Assembly (NCBI GenBank): GCA_003254925.1
Contig: QANZ01044841.1
Span: forward strand, 403,518 to 467,517
Source: Chamaecrista fasciculata
Lineage: Eukaryota > Streptophyta > Magnoliopsida > Fabales > Fabaceae
Direction: 5' to 3'
DNA length: 64,000 bases
Part shown: positions 11,586 through 25,120 of the stretch, piece after piece
Position numbering within the stretch: position 1 is the first letter of the stretch
Layout of the letters: each line of letters starts with the position of its first letter
Program-made: the position numbers and the translations under genes
Notes under the pieces: model-generated
Told to the model about the DNA's origin: nothing
Database searches by the model: none
Seen by the model: only the letters and a program-made list of their open reading frames with translations

Positions 11586-13349
11586 TAATTTTTATAGATT
11601 AAATAGTATATTTTTTCAAATTTTTAAAGATTAAAAAATTGTATCATTTTAATATTTTAAAGACCATATTGTATATGTTAATTTTATAAAAATCGATTTG
11701 CTAATTCAATGATCTTTTAAAGACTTAATTGTTAGTTTATTCATTAAAAGATCGAAAAAGATTTATTTATTTTTATCAAAAATATAGCAATGTGGAAAAA
11801 CGTATTGAATTTGAGATGTATTAAATTTAATTTAATTTAATATGTTGTTCCACATTACTATATTTTTTTCTGTATTAAAATATGTAATAATTTCGTTAAA
11901 ATATGTAATAATTAAACGTTATAAAATCTCCACAAGGAGCTCTCTAAAACAAATGCCATTATGTTTTGTCATTATGCTTTGGATAGAGTAGTATACGCAA
12001 TATACTAAACATCTTTCCGACCTTAACGCCAAGATGATAGTAACAATTTCAAGTTTCAACCTAACTTACAAGCTCTATTCTAATGCTATAATACTTCTCG
12101 AGGAAAAATCAAACGAAAATAAATAAATAATAATTAGTTTAAAAAAACTAAATAATAATTCTTGGCGGCGAATTTGTAGCCTCGAATGGAATATGCGAAA
12201 ATCCATATCGTTTTTTTGTTTTTCTTAAAAAACAATTAGACTTTATTCTGATAAGAAATAGAAAGAAAAAAACGAATTAGTTAGAGAGTTAGAGATGAAG
12301 TCTATAGTATTTTCAGTGTTATGAGTTATGACGAGTCTTGTGACTTCTTATAGTTGCATGCATTTTCTTCCACGCAACTTTGATTACAAGACTTTCAATT
12401 CATCGTCCAGACTTTTTCTGAGAGCAAAGTAATGTAATATTTTTTGAAAAATAAATTTATTTGAACATTTCAATTATTGATCAATTATATAGAAAGAGTA
12501 GGACAGGTCTAACTAAAGATGGTTTAGACTTTATAGTCCATCTTAAACCTGTTATCCTAATTTTCAAAGTAATATTGTCAGTCTTATCACAAATTAGTGC
12601 ATCTTACTTTGTCGTCATGCATTTTAATTTGTTATTTTGTTTTCTGTTCCTATTTCCTTGGGATTTTCTTTGATTTGATTTAGGAAATCAGTTAGGAATT
12701 TTCTGGTTTACTGTTTTGTTACAAGTCTTAAGTTTATCTATACAAATTTTGTCAATTTTGTTCCAATACTAGATATTCACAAATAAATATAAATATTATG
12801 ACATATAAAAATGCATTGAAAAAAAAATTTGAATTAACTTCTCATAATGTCTTCTATGCTAGTTTAATAAAAATAACTTCTTAAAATTTTCATAGTTTAT
12901 TTTACATTTTAAAATTTCGGGATTCACTAATATCATATATAGTTAAATTGTCCTCATTAATTTTGTGTTTAACATGTGTTAAATTTTTTATGCTTTTAAA
13001 AAAAAAATGTATTGAATTTTTAAATTTCTGAGAAGTTTCATACAATTTATACAATAAAATAAAAATCAAAGAAATTCAGTGCCAATTATTTATATGAAAA
13101 TCATATATATATATTTGCCCCATAAAAAGGGACATATTTGGGCCTGAGCAAAACCTTCTCATTTGATTCTCATTTGTCATGTTTGGGCCTAAGTCACGAA
13201 TGGTGTGCTCTTCCCACCAAAAGATAAAAACATTTTGATGGCATACGAATTTGAAAAAAATAATTTTGATGGCTTCCGAATAGTTGGAATTTCCTGACAA
13301 AAAAAAAAGAATAGTTGGAATTGACCAAAAAAGAAAAATGGAAGCGTTT
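11586..13349. other. AT-rich intergenic DNA
   Basis: No gene recognised. Repeat debris with AAAGATTAAA and TTTAAAGACTTAATTG motifs occurs at 11590-11770, similar to foldback arms elsewhere in the window. Confidence 0.55.
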
Positions 13350-13680
13350 GTTTTTTTTTAGAGATTTAGTTTATTAATTAGAGTGAATCATTAAGATTTT
13401 TTATAACAGGTTTTTCAATTTATTTTATAAAAGATACAATTATAATTAATCTGTTCCTCTTAATAAATGAGATACTAATTTAAATATAATGAATTTTCTA
13501 ACATCAATTATTAAGTACAATATCAACAATGTATCACATTAAATTTTAGTTAGCATCTTTAACAAAATGATCAAATTAACTGTAATTGTATCTTTCAAGG
13601 ACTAAATCTTATAATTTATTCTTCAAAGACTAAATTGAGAAATCTATCATTTTTTAAGGACCAAATCTTAATTTACCCTG
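13350..13680. repeat. Degenerate foldback repeat
   Basis: AAAGATACAATTATAATTAAT near 13430 returns inverted near 13575-13600, and the right end (GGACCAAATCTTAATTTACCC) resembles the termini of the other palindromic elements. The arms are diverged and the ends are uncertain. Confidence 0.4.
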
Positions 13681-14666
13681 CAATTAACACACACAAAGCT
13701 TCTCCCAGGTCACAAATCACAATATATATTTTGGGAACAAGTGCAGTAACGGCTGAGTGAAAGATAACATTAGTGTGAGAGTCAAAACAAGGAAAGACTA
13801 GCATGGATTACATAAAAGAGCAACTAATACTAACGTATTGAAATAGGTGTTTTCATAGATTCCCTAAATTTTTATAAAAGGTGTCTTTTACTGTTAAATC
13901 TTATTCTTTACTATCACCAGCACAATTTGTCAATGAATAGTTCTTAGTTCTTACGCTTAAGAGGATGTGCACTCCTAAGCAAAATCCAAACTTTAAAGCA
14001 AGAAGTTGCTTGGCAAGTTAGAGGTGAGGAAGAGTTCAATACGGCACTATCCTAGCATGACTGATAACTGGTGAGTAATCAGACAACGAAGCAAGCACCT
14101 CACAATGTTCATGTTCATTTATGACATTGTGAAGATTTTAGATTTACCTTAATGTTTTGTTTCGAATCAGTGTTATGTCTAAAATCAAGGCAATAGAAAG
14201 TTAGACCAGACTCCAGAACCTCCCATCAATACACATAATTAAGGCAGGAGGTGAGATGCAATCATGCAACTAAATAAGAGACAATTCAAATTATACAATC
14301 AAATCAGCTATGCATAGGATCTATAATGTTATGGTGTATGAAGCACATAGCGAGAGGGATCAAATATACCAAACAGTAACACATCCTGACTAGGCAGTAG
14401 GTTATTCTGCTGTTTGGCAATTTGCAATGAATTATTTGATCACGTTTCACTTTGCTTCTGTGTTGTTCTATTAGGACTTAGAAGGAATTAATATCCCCCA
14501 AAAGGGAATCACAGTGGACATGCATTTTATACATTCAGCATTCTTTTGAATACATAAATTGAAATGGCAAAAGATGCAGTTTTACAAATATATAACACCA
14601 ATTCTTTCTCTATTGGACAGAACTGAACAACAGTACACAGGGGGAAAAAAAGAAAGAAAGGAGGAA
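13681..14666. other. Intergenic DNA and likely 3'UTR of the ATP synthase gene
   Basis: The last 100 to 200 bases probably belong to the 3'UTR of the minus-strand gene that follows. Nothing else is recognisable. Confidence 0.5.
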
Positions 14667-15320
14667 CTAAACAGTAGGAAGAACCTTGTTAACAATCTCC
14701 TGGCTAAGAGTGGAGATTTGGGAATCAAGGGACTTAATGGTGTCTTCCTTTTGCTTCTCCAAGTTAGCCAAAGCCTCCTGCAATTCAGCCTCGACTTTCT
14801 TTCTTCCCTCGAGAAGCTTCTGCTCGACCTCGATCTGAGTCTCCTTCTTCATCTGATTGAGAGCAGCAGAAATCTCAGCCCTAGCAGCTTTCATGACAGC
14901 GGTGGCTTGTTCTTCGAGCTGCTTAACTTCCACGGAGGTGTCCTTGACGGCGCCAAGCTTCTCTCGAATGGCGGCGTCTCTTTGGTCCATGAAGGAGCCA
15001 AGTGGAGAGAACCAAATCTTGTCGAGAGCCACCATGAGAAGCAAGAATTCGGCCATGATGATAGGGAGGGTCAAATTGAAGTCAAACAGAGCGGCTTTCT
15101 CGATTTCTTCGGCGAGAGAGGGAGGGGCGAAAGCGAGTGAGGAGGCTGCGAGGAGAGAGAGGGATTTGAGGGACAGGATTTGGGGCTTTGAGATTTGTTT
15201 CAGGATTGGGATTCTGGGGACTGAAATTTGGAAGGAGGTGAGTTTGGGAGAGGGGGATATGGAGGACGAAACGTGAATCAGAGGTTTCGAGGAGGCCATG
15301 ATCATGTTGGCCATCGTCAT
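14667..15320 (-). CDS. ATPG: ATP synthase CF0 subunit b', chloroplastic
   Basis: One uninterrupted frame of 217 residues encodes the nuclear-encoded subunit II (b') of the thylakoid F-type ATP synthase, which links the membrane rotor part to F1 as the peripheral stalk. Residues 1 to about 70 form a Ser/Pro-rich transit peptide ending near [12 protein letters not shown]. One membrane helix follows ([20 protein letters not shown]), then a long charged coiled coil ([20 protein letters not shown] onward) to KVLPTV. The first ATG is at 15320; the ATG at 15314 has a better context (A at -3, G at +4) and gives the MANM start I recall for the family. Length is normal for the family (about 219 in Arabidopsis At4g32260). 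Confidence 0.96.
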   Translation of the reverse strand: MTMANMIMASSKPLIHVSSSISPSPKLTSFQISVPRIPILKQISKPQILSLKSLSLLAASSLAFAPPSLAEEIEKAALFDFNLTLPIIMAEFLLLMVALDKIWFSPLGSFMDQRDAAIREKLGAVKDTSVEVKQLEEQATAVMKAARAEISAALNQMKKETQIEVEQKLLEGRKKVEAELQEALANLEKQKEDTIKSLDSQISTLSQEIVNKVLPTV

Positions 15321-15544
15321 TCTCAAGAACGAATCGGTTTGCTTTGGTTGCGATTCGAGATTTGGATTTCAACTCTGTGAGTGTCTCAGCCTCAGCTTCA
15401 GAGGATTGCTAAAAGCTGTGCCTGTGGAGTGGAGGATTTCGGAGGAAGGGCTATCCAAAATATTTGCCACACAAATTGGCGACCTTGTGTGACCATGGAT
15501 TATTATTGTCTGCACGCAGACAAAGAGTTCAATGGTATGTGCAG

Positions 15545-15550
15545 CACGTG
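15545..15550. promoter_or_regulatory. G-box CACGTG upstream of ATP synthase b'
   Basis: A perfect palindromic CACGTG lies about 225 bases upstream of the start codon. G-boxes are common in promoters of light-regulated photosynthesis genes; function here is inferred. Confidence 0.4.
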
Positions 15551-16202
15551 CGAGGACCTTTCATTTCTATTTGGGTCGTATCGGGTTCAAGTCTTGGCCC
15601 AATGTCCTACCCAACTCAACCATACCCTTTGCTTCACCATTTCCCAATTCCCATGGCCTTATTTATTATATAGAATGGTATATGTGACATAATAGAATCA
15701 CCGAGTTAGAATGAGCTTTGAACTAAGGGTAAATAAAAGGGAAAAATCATTAGAATTTAGAAATAATCATTAAAATAAATGTTACTGGATTCTATTTTGA
15801 TTTAGATTATAGTTATTGGCACCATTGAAGTGCTTATATGGAAACATGTCCACTGAAACTATCTTTTGCCTTTTCTATGAAAAAAAAAACTATCTTTTGC
15901 TTCTCTTCAATGTTACTCTTCACACCCTTATTATCTTAAGAACCTTATGTAGGATGACAAAAGTAGAGAGGGGAAAGAAGAAAGATAACTGTAAGAAAAT
16001 GAAGAAACCAAAGCACCATTGGAAATTCTAGCACATTCTCTAAGTATACAGTCCAATCATCCGTGCTGCTGTCGATCATTATGACAACGGAAATCCACGC
16101 ACACACACAGTTTGCATTGACAGAAAGAACTTAGCTTTCAGTCTGTTGCGAAAACGAGGGTATGTGTAATGTGTGATTCAAGAAACATATTTCTCCCAAG
16201 CC
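15551..16202. other. Intergenic DNA between ATPG and the ubiquitin-like gene
   Basis: It includes upstream DNA of the ATP synthase gene and the 3' flank of the next minus-strand gene. No further gene is seen. Confidence 0.5.
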
Positions 16203-18442
16203 TCAACACCCAATCCATGCATGTCTTCGATAACCTTGCCTTCTCCTGCAAAAGTTTACAACCCTGCGAATCCTCCTAAAACTGCCCAGCAAACCTCTGG
16301 CGATCCTTAAGGGACAAATCCTGCTTTCTGTTCCAGTTTTTCTCATGACTGTAAGCTGGGTTCCTGAGAACAACCCTCCCAAAAAGACAGTTAGCTTGTT
16401 TTCATGATTTTTAACACAATCATCATCATCATTTTGGAAATGCTCAATCTTCCCCTTCTCAATGACAATCTCATCCAAACCAATTTCATCATCACTGCCA
16501 TCATCGTGATCTTTCTGATGATAGCTATCCACTTTTGATGATGACCTGCATGATCCAATAATATCATCCAGCCACTGTTAGACTTGTTTGATGACATTAC
16601 AAAATCAACATGCAGCAACTCTCACCTACAGGATGTTCCTATAATCCTATTATGATTCTATCCAACATAGTAATAATTGTTCCAAAGTCGACACCCTTTA
16701 AGCCATACTATAATTACACAGATAATCATGGAAGTCTGCTCACCATGATGATTTCAGTTAATTTTCGCATTTTAGTAATGGTACATTTACTTCCTGGATC
16801 AATCAAAGCAATGACCAAGACTCAACTAGCGCAAACTGCAGATCAGGACTCGTTGGCCTTTTAATTATCATGTAGTGAACTGAAAAGTTGCTTTGAGTTG
16901 ATTTTTTTTTCTTATCATTAGAACAGTTTTGTATAAGAGGAAAGTCCATGGACAAAATCTTACCCCCTGTTTTGCTTCAAGCGAACAATTCGTTTCTTGC
17001 ATCGCCTTCTTCTCAAATTGCAAATGTTTGAGACATGACGGACAAAACAAAGCTGCGCATCCCAAAAAAATGGTGTTTATTATGTGCACTAAATGAGAGT
17101 AACGTTGCAAGACGATGCAGTTTAAACAATGATGGAATACTAGTTTTTACTTTTCAACTCTGAAGAGAAACTAGAAGGAAAGACCAATTTAAGCTGCCAC
17201 AATTTTCTATGCCCATATATTGTGAATATCTATTGAGATGTGTTTCGCAGCTATTGTCTAACTACAAGCTCTTTCAGAAATTACACAGTACACACTAAGA
17301 CATGAAAAGAAATTACCAATGCAGATGCCTTCCATCTGCACTGCTTTCATCCATGAATATTAATTTTCCCTCACATCCATAAAATTCAAATAAGAATGAA
17401 AAATCTCCAACTACATATGAGGAGACAATAAAATTGAGAGTACGTTGACGGAGCATAAAGTTTAGAACAAGTGTAGTGATTTGGCAAAGTATTACAGAAA
17501 TATGTTTGTGTAGAACAAGCCAACTATGCAATGGGTTTGGGAGGAGTAATCAACCTGGTCACCATCTTTAATGCCATAATCTCTAAGAAATTCTTCTTCT
17601 GTAACTAGCTTTTGTCCATCATATGATAAGCAAAATCGCCCCCAAACATGTGGCCTACATTAATCAGGGTAAAAACTATAATGGTAAATAAACAAATGAG
17701 CAGGTAATAACAGTAATTATAGAACAGATGATAGTAGTAAAACTTAATCACAGGTCTGATTGCAATCTCGTAATTGTACAGAATTCAAAGAATCAAACCC
17801 AAGAACACTTCTACTCCATAAGGTTGTTTCAAACTTTCAGTAACAGTCCATATACTAGTTAAGAATATAATCATCAGAATCGCAGGAGATAAAGAAAAAC
17901 ATATATCGGTCGGCCCTATCCTTGGTAATCAAGAGAATAAGATTTATAAATTCTTATAAAAACACATTAAGCTTCATTTACACATGAAAGTTAAGCAATA
18001 AACACACCATGAAATTTTCCCCGGTCCCTTCTGCGGCATGTGACCGAAAACTGCCTCCACTGCCTGCCTAAGTTCTGCGATAGTCGCTGTCTTTGTAACT
18101 ACAATATCTGCGAACAAATTCTTGTTTCAGCAATAATTTACACTTGAATCAATGAATTTCCTAAAATGTCTTGGTTATCACAGAGCAAGAAAAAATCCGG
18201 TAGGAAAATGCGAAAATCAAGATGTAGAGAAACAAATTACCGAAGGAAGAGCCATCCAACTTGAGAACGGAGAGCCTAAGGGGTTCGGAAGGAAGCTTAT
18301 TATACGAAAGAGTCTTCCTGGAGAAAATGCCATCGATGATCACCAGTGGAGAAAATGACAAGGACAGAGATCGTCGACTTCGAGGACTATCCTTTGAAAC
18401 TGTGGAGGCAAAATCGGACTCTACCAAACTACTCTCGTCCAT
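16203..18442 (-). CDS. Ubiquitin-like fold protein, SNRNP25-type domain
   Basis: Five exons join in frame to 277 residues: 18442-18241, 18107-18008, 17654-17555, 17052-16964 and 16545-16203. After a Ser/Arg-rich start, residues about 45-145 form a ubiquitin-like domain (TIAELRQAVEAVFG, then ISWPHVWGRFCLSYDG and GIKDGDQLCFVRHV). This pattern matches the domain of U11/U12 snRNP 25 kDa protein. The tail has a basic cluster (NLRRRRCKKRIVRL), an acidic His/Asp patch (DHDDGSDDEIG) and a basic C-terminus. The Arabidopsis counterpart by position and fold is At4g32270, annotated only as a ubiquitin-like superfamily protein. Whether it works in the minor spliceosome is not shown by the sequence. The first ATG in the frame is at 18442. 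Confidence 0.85.
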
Positions 18443-19275
18443 AGCTCTCAATAGCGTGAGGAAGCGACTCAAGCAACAATTAAAAAGGGAGAAAACGAAG
18501 AGATTCTTGGCTCAGGACAACACGCATTGTGAAAATGGAGGCAAGGTTTGGCTTTTGAAATTGTAATGGAGCTTCTGTCGGGGAGATTCCTCTAAGAAAG
18601 AGAGAGAAAGAGAGTTATTGCGCTGATAACACATGACGGTTAGGCTCGCGGTAAACCGTTTGGCTTGCCGTCAACAGATTCAGTCACTGCTTAGGCCTTC
18701 CTTCTTAATATCGGTATTTATTAACTACAAATATAAATCACTTGCCTCACAGGACTTGGGATAATTGTCAAAGTGTATGCTTTTTACAAAAAAGTTCAAA
18801 AAATAATTCTTTTGCTTTTCTCAACTATCTTTTAGTATTTATGCTATCTCTTTATTTTTTTTTTTAATTTTTCAAAAGAATGTTACTCAGTTAATATCTA
18901 GTTGCTTTGGAAACTTTTTGTTATGATTGTTGCCATATGATCACATCTTTAATGAACGCCAATGGAAAAATAAATATCGATCATACTCTACTTCTGTATA
19001 GGATATTAGGATGTTTGACTTTGATGAAGTTTATTCATCAATATTTTGTTGGTTACCGATTTATAATCGTTTTACTTCTAACAAATCTTCTTATCTTATA
19101 GCAATTTAATTGACGAAGGTAGTGTTTTTAAGGATGTGTCTCATTTGATTAGTCTTTTTTAATAATCAGTCTTTTTCAATAATCTCTTCAAATGTGGGAT
19201 GATTATCTTTTGATTTTTTTTTCTTTTTTCCGTTAGTTTGTTAAAAAAAAAGATTGTGTAGAACAACGAAGCGTG
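18443..19275. other. Promoter side of the ubiquitin-like gene and AT-rich DNA
   Basis: A GAGA-rich leader (AAAGAGAGAGAAAGAGAG) lies near 18600. Beyond it I saw no gene. Confidence 0.5.
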
Positions 19276-19671
19276 TGATACGAGTCTCACATCGAGGCCT
19301 TATATAGTGCTCTCTCAACGAAAGCACCAATTGATACGAGTATAAGCCTTTAGGAGAACCACACCCCAAAAACCACACTTCAAAAGCTAGTTGTTAAAGT
19401 TGGAGAGCCTAAGGCCTTATATAGTGCTTTACTCACAGCTAACTACCCGATGTGGGACTCGTATCATTGCATACCCCTTCGAAAGCCGACGTACCTTAAT
19501 CCAACCTATAGGTCGCCCCCTCCGTGTCGGTCGGCTCTCAATGAAAGCACCAATTGATACGAGTATAAGCCCTTGGGAGAACCATACCTCAAAAGCTAGT
19601 TGTTGAAGTTGGAGAGCTCAAGGCCTTATATAGTGCTTTACTCTTAGCTAACTACCCGATGTGGGACTCGT
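19276..19671. mobile_element. TRIM/LTR-like repeat with TG...CA termini, one and a half copies
   Basis: A 191-bp unit (19276-19466) starts TGATACGAGTCTCACATCG and ends CGATGTGGGACTCGTATCA, so it is bounded by 5'-TG and CA-3' with 17 of 18 matching inverted bases. Its inner part (GATACGAGTATAAGCC to GGGACTCG) is repeated directly at 19556-19670. Small LTR units of this kind are typical of TRIM retrotransposon remnants. No coding region is present. Confidence 0.5.
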
Positions 19672-20111
19672 GAATTCATGGCATGACAAAAGAACAACTT
19701 CATGTTCACCTTTAATCTTCTTTTAATATATCTTAGACAATGTTTATCGGTTCTTTATGCTTTATGTAACCATAATAAATAATAATTCTATGTTCTCTTT
19801 TCAGAGAATTGAAGACAAACTTAAGAAAGGGATAATTTAGAGTGTAAGTATTCATCAGACGCCAGCAAATGGCCTACTATACCGTATGACATCTGTTCAA
19901 TTTCCATGGAGTTCCTCGAGGGCTTTGCACGTTTTACTATGTATGCACCGCCTCGATTGATTTCCACTCCCAATTCTCATATACAGTATTTATTTTCATT
20001 CCAGAAAGAAGATAAATTAAACGAATTGGTATGTATAAAAAGTGTTGATACAAAGATGGCACCCACTTCACTCCCAAAAGAGAAGGAAAAGAAAAAAAAA
20101 AAAAAAAAAAN

Positions 20112-20143
<32 letters not shown>

Positions 20144-20400
20144 TAGGATGCACAGGATCATCAAATACAAAATGGGTCAACGCACTACTAGATCAATTCA
20201 ATTGTGGTGTATAGAGCATCATCAACTTCTAATTAAACAAAATTTCCTAAATATTTAGATTAGTAACTTGATCGCATTTTTGACAGACTCCACTCGAGAA
20301 TGATTAAGACTATTGTCCTTTTCAGAGGGGTGTGGTGATTGATGACTGAAGCCAATGGTCATCGCTTATCAACGAGAACACCTTTATGTACTTGACCATG
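19672..20400. other. Intergenic DNA with poly-A tract and an unresolved base
   Basis: A poly-A run at 20093-20141 is interrupted by a single N at 20111, so its true length is unknown. The last 200 bases probably contain the 3'UTR of the transporter gene. No gene is recognised. Confidence 0.5.
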
Positions 20401-23400
20401 TTATTTGCCAACGAGCTTATAGTAAGCATATAAACCAGAGCCAGCAAAACCGAGAAGTTGCCCAATTACATTCCACTGCAATCAAATCATAACACATTCT
20501 GTCATCACAAAATCAAAAAACGATCTCGACGGTAAAATTCACCAAACTAGGAGAAGAAGGTCCGATAGGACAAGAGCACTTACAAAATCAAATGGTAGCC
20601 CACCAAATAGTATCCAGCCAAGGCCAATTGTAAAAAGATCCTAGACACAAGTACACAAGAAATTAAAAATCCATGCATAAAAACCACTTGGAACAATGTC
20701 TTACGACATAGACTTAACAATTAAAAGAGAACATATGTAGGATACTTTGTAGAGATGAGGGGCACGTTGGTCTCCAAGGCATCAGGTGGAAGAAACACAT
20801 TCTATATCCAATTTAAACCAACGTATAATGATGATTAAGCCTAATTGATTAGAAACTGCTGTTCTTGACCATAATTGACCACTACTAATATGAGTCAAGC
20901 CAAAAGAATTTTCAAGAAAATCACTTCTCTTCGCCTTCTACACTGCCAACGGGCAAAACTAGAGCCCGGCATATTTGATCTCTATCTCATTATAAAGTAT
21001 GTAGTTTGAGATTTTCCCTCAGTTAAGTATTCCTATGTTCTCATCTCTCTCGCCCTCTCTCTAACTCAACTGCACAATAAGCAAAATAAGTCACTGTACT
21101 TTGTCTCTCTATGACACCGATTCGTACTTCGATGTCTACCTAAAGTTTCAAAATCCAAGCATACTAAAGCTGTCATGTCTGTTTCTCCCCCAAACATACT
21201 GTATTGAGAAAATAAATAAGGGTAAGGATCACACATGCAGTACTGGCACAGAAAAGGCATGCTACATTATGTTACCCGAGCAAATTCAGTGCCAACCTGC
21301 AATAAGAGGAGCATCAAAATGCAAGGTAAAGGTGCTAGCAGATGAACAAACCTTTAGATTACCACAAATTGTCTGTGTCAGAGCTGAATTTAGTGTTGTG
21401 TTCAGAAAAATACTGTAATTCAGGAAGAAAGCCAGCATGCAGGAAAAGAGCAAAACAACCTGCCAAACCATAAGTAACGAACATATTAAAATTACTCCTT
21501 TAAAATTAAGCTAACTGGGCATAAAACTCAATGCTGAAGACAAAAGAAGATTGCTACATCACAGACAAGAACAGGACCAATATACTACATTAGTTTTTTT
21601 TTCTTTTGTAATATTTTGACCAGCAACCAAGATTCAAAAACAGAGGTGATAGCATTTGTTAGCAAGCAGAACATACAATAAAACCAGGAGAAAAAAGGTC
21701 AGGAAAATTGACTGTCATCTTCAAGTCTCCCCGAATAAATGTCCAAATCAGCAAAACTGGTCCACATATGATACCTATAATATGATAGAAACAGCACTTC
21801 AAATCAAAATAGATAAGAAATGAGCCGCATGTTTAATAATGCAAAGAGAAGATTAAAAGGTTTATAGATAGAATCCATGAGCTTACTGTTACACCACATA
21901 AGGCCAAAGCTATTGAGCCCACTGCTTTTTCCTAAGAGAAGGTTATTAAACAAAATAAATAAAAAAAAATGTCAGGATAAGAAAAATGAAATGAGTCATA
22001 GAAATTCAACTTTATGAGAGTGAGTATTGAATACAACCAACACGGGCTATGGTCGCAAGATATATTGCTGTGGTTATGTTTGACATGAAAACAATGGAAT
22101 AACCATACGCATCAAACGACAAGTCCCTTGCTCCAGCAACGAATGCACCAAAGACAATCATGCCAACACTGATAACATCCTTATAAATTTCAGTTGAATG
22201 ACGTAATCAGGGAGATGCTCATTCAAAAAACAATTTTAAGTTTGATGTTACAGAAAAAGGAGGAAATAACAAAACAAATAACCAGACTTATTAATAGTGA
22301 AATTCAAATATGGGGAGAACTTGAATAAACCTCAATGCAACATACAAAGGAAGCATATTCTAAGTTCAGTGCTGAACATATACAAAACTCATAATAGAAT
22401 TTTCCATCTTCACTCGATGTATGGAAAAGTATCCTTGTCTTAAACAGGTAGTCTGGAAGCAGTTGAAATAAGTGATGTGAATTACAGTCCAGTGGTGGAT
22501 AGGAATGCATGGTAAGACACGTTGAATGCCCATATAACCACCATCAGATGTCCTAAAGGCACTACAAAAATGGTATTCATGCAAAATGTCTAGTTTATAT
22601 CATGAGATAAAGTAGATTAGATAAATAAAATTTAATTCAAATTGTTCTCTATTTTTAGAAAAAAAAAAAAAACTAAAGAGGCTTTCATCTTTTAAAATCC
22701 AACAATATTCAGAAGTTTAGCACTCTTCAGCATGCAATTCTTTCATCAAATGCAAAACAAGAGTAAATAGTCAAGGACTTCTCAATATCACCATCCGCAG
22801 ATCAAGGCACCAGTTGATAAATAGGTTCTCATAAATGCAACTGACTATCTTCAAGTGTTCTTATATCACCAAGTTTGCCATGACCTTTCTCATTTCACCT
22901 ATTCAAACAATATATCTGCACAAAAATGGTGCCAAATGTCCAAAGGACCTGACATTGCATGTTTGCAGCCATGTATGATGCAACCAATTACTCTTTCATT
23001 GTTATAGATCTCAGATATTTTATTGCTAGTTCAGATGCCCTAAGTCAAATATTACAGGCCTCATCATGCAATACAAAGAAAGCTGTGTACCTGAAAATAA
23101 CAGAGGATGTATAACTCTGCCCTACCAGAATATACTCAACAAACATTGTAAATACCACTGTCGTCCTCCTAAGGGTGGTGTACATTGGAACATTTACTCC
23201 ACGAACAGACTCCATGGTGGCTAGCTTTCAAGGAGAAATATAAGAGTGAACAATTAATTTATCAAAGAAGAAAATGAGTAAAGATTAATAAGAATTTGTC
23301 TGTTGAAAAAAATAAAGGGAGGAAGAAGGGCATACCATGTAAAGTAAATATGTTCCTGACAGTGGTAGGGTGTGCCTCAAAGTCTTCAGTGGTACAAATT

Positions 23401-24587
23401 TTGTTGAGTTGTCAGACGAAACAAAAGATTCACTAGCTGTGAAAGAGATTATCTTACAGCGCCTCAATACATAAAGAAAAAAACAAGAGCACACCATCTG
23501 CAGCAGAAAGAAGAAAATGATCTTGTTTGAAAATTTTAAAATAAATTAAATGGATTGTGGAAGCAACCAGATTGATGTTGGAAATTGCAACTCATGGGTA
23601 ACACGGGTGTAAGTACTGTTGAGATTCCAAGACATTTAGACTCAACAACATTTCCTTCTACCCCTTCTCAACGGTATATGAGAAACTTTGTTATTGGAGA
23701 AAAAAATGTACAAGTTGTGAGCACAACGTCAGGTCTTACAATCAAGCAGTCTAGTGAAGTATAGAAGAAAGGTACACTTGTTTGTGTTCTTCCAATTAGG
23801 AATGAAGCATTCTAAATGATCTTTAGTTCACAATTTTCTTCAAGGGATGCCCAAAACCCTAATACAACAAATTTGCAGCCTGTTTGATCTTGGCTTGTAC
23901 AAACAGAATTATTATGAATTACTTTAAAACATATAAATGACCTAATATTATTGTAAAAATCCCAACACAGACTCCAGAACCATAAATTGCAAAACTAAAA
24001 TGAAAATGCATTCATCTCAAAGAGAAAGTATAGACGAAAATCAACCTGAAGAAGTGTGATGACATTTGCAGATGGGAAGTTGTAAGATGAAAGAGCCGCC
24101 TTGTTGAACAACACCAGGAGCACTATAAAACAAGAGAACAAACTGATGAGTAACTGACACTGAGAAGAAAAGATGCGTTCGTCTCCTAAATATAAAACCG
24201 AGAGAGACTGACATGAAAAAAAAAATAAAAAAAAATACTGAAAAACCTTGAAGGATTGAAAAGCTAGACCCGAATAAACGCTTAAAATTCGATGCAATTA
24301 AATCAACATCAGTCCAACATGTGAAAGAAATCTTCCTCAATTAGAGAATTTCCTCAAAAAGAAATAGAACAAAAGCAGGAAATTGAGAATGAAAATTGGG
24401 GAAGTAATATAGAGGCACCTGCGCAGGCCATGTAAGAAATAGCAGCGTAGGCTCCTCGTTTGGTCATGGCAGAACCTCTAAAGAGCTTATCATCAACCTT
24501 GAAAAGCAACTTTCCATCTTGGTCCTTTGGAGTATCGGACACCGGCAATATCAGATTCTCCGACGAATCGGACGTTTTCAAAGACAT
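20401..24587 (-). CDS. UGNT1: Golgi UDP-N-acetylglucosamine transporter, UGNT1-type
   Basis: Ten exons join in frame to 351 residues: 24587-24419, 24122-24046, 23497-23336, 23224-23091, 22168-22038, 21931-21887, 21774-21677, 21459-21352, 20640-20584 and 20475-20401. The protein is a nucleotide-sugar transporter of the drug/metabolite superfamily with about ten membrane segments. Conserved blocks include AMTKRGAYAAISYMACA, FNKAALSSYNFPSANVITL, GVNVPMYTTLRRTTVVFTM, GARDLSFDAYGY, NTTLNSALTQTICGNLKD and a Gly/Tyr-rich end (GSGLYAYYKLVGK). By match and gene order it corresponds to Arabidopsis At4g32272, which carries UDP-GlcNAc into the Golgi for N-glycan and sphingolipid glycosylation. The first in-frame ATG is 24587. 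Substrate is assigned from family knowledge. Confidence 0.92.
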
Positions 24588-25120
24588 CTCGCAGCGGTCT
24601 CTCTCTCCGGCAATACCTTGATTATTGTTGTTGGTAACGGAGAAATAGAGATGGAGATGATGCGATTTCAAAGTATTCGACGTTTAGAAGAAGGATATAC
24701 CACCCAATCAAAGAAAGACTCGATGGTGAGTCGTGACTCGTGACTCGGAACTCGCAACTCGGAAAGTTGACTTGACTTCGCAACTTCGTCTGCTTCTACG
24801 TTCTATAATTCTATCATTTTGCTAATTCAATAATATGGCACTCTAATTTTTTTCAAAAAAAATATATATATATTTGAGACTTTATTACATTAATTTCATT
24901 ACATTGCACATCTTTAAATAAAAATATAGCTTTCGTTTATAGCATACTAATTTTATTATTTTATTTTTGGTATACATACTAATTTTATTTTTGGTATACA
25001 TACTAATTTTATTTTTGGTATACAATTATACATACTAATTTTATTTTTGGGTATACATACTGATCTCTGAAACCTGATCTCAGTTTCCTTTGATTTTATT
25101 TGTTCAGAAGATGAGAACAA
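24588..25120. other. Transporter promoter region with a minisatellite
   Basis: At about 24955-25060 a unit of roughly 23 bases (ATTTTATTTTTGGTATACAT) repeats about four times. The 5' leader of the transporter lies at the left edge. No gene is seen. Confidence 0.55.

Noticed and set aside
11120..11602. Arg- and Gly/Ser-rich open frames
   Set aside because: They are GC-rich LTR-like sequence with no gag, protease or polymerase motif.
14857..15276. 139-codon frame on the plus strand
   Set aside because: It is antisense to the ATP synthase b' coding sequence and is a shadow of it.
19906..20214. Open frame containing a poly-lysine run
   Set aside because: It is created by a poly-A tract with an unresolved base.
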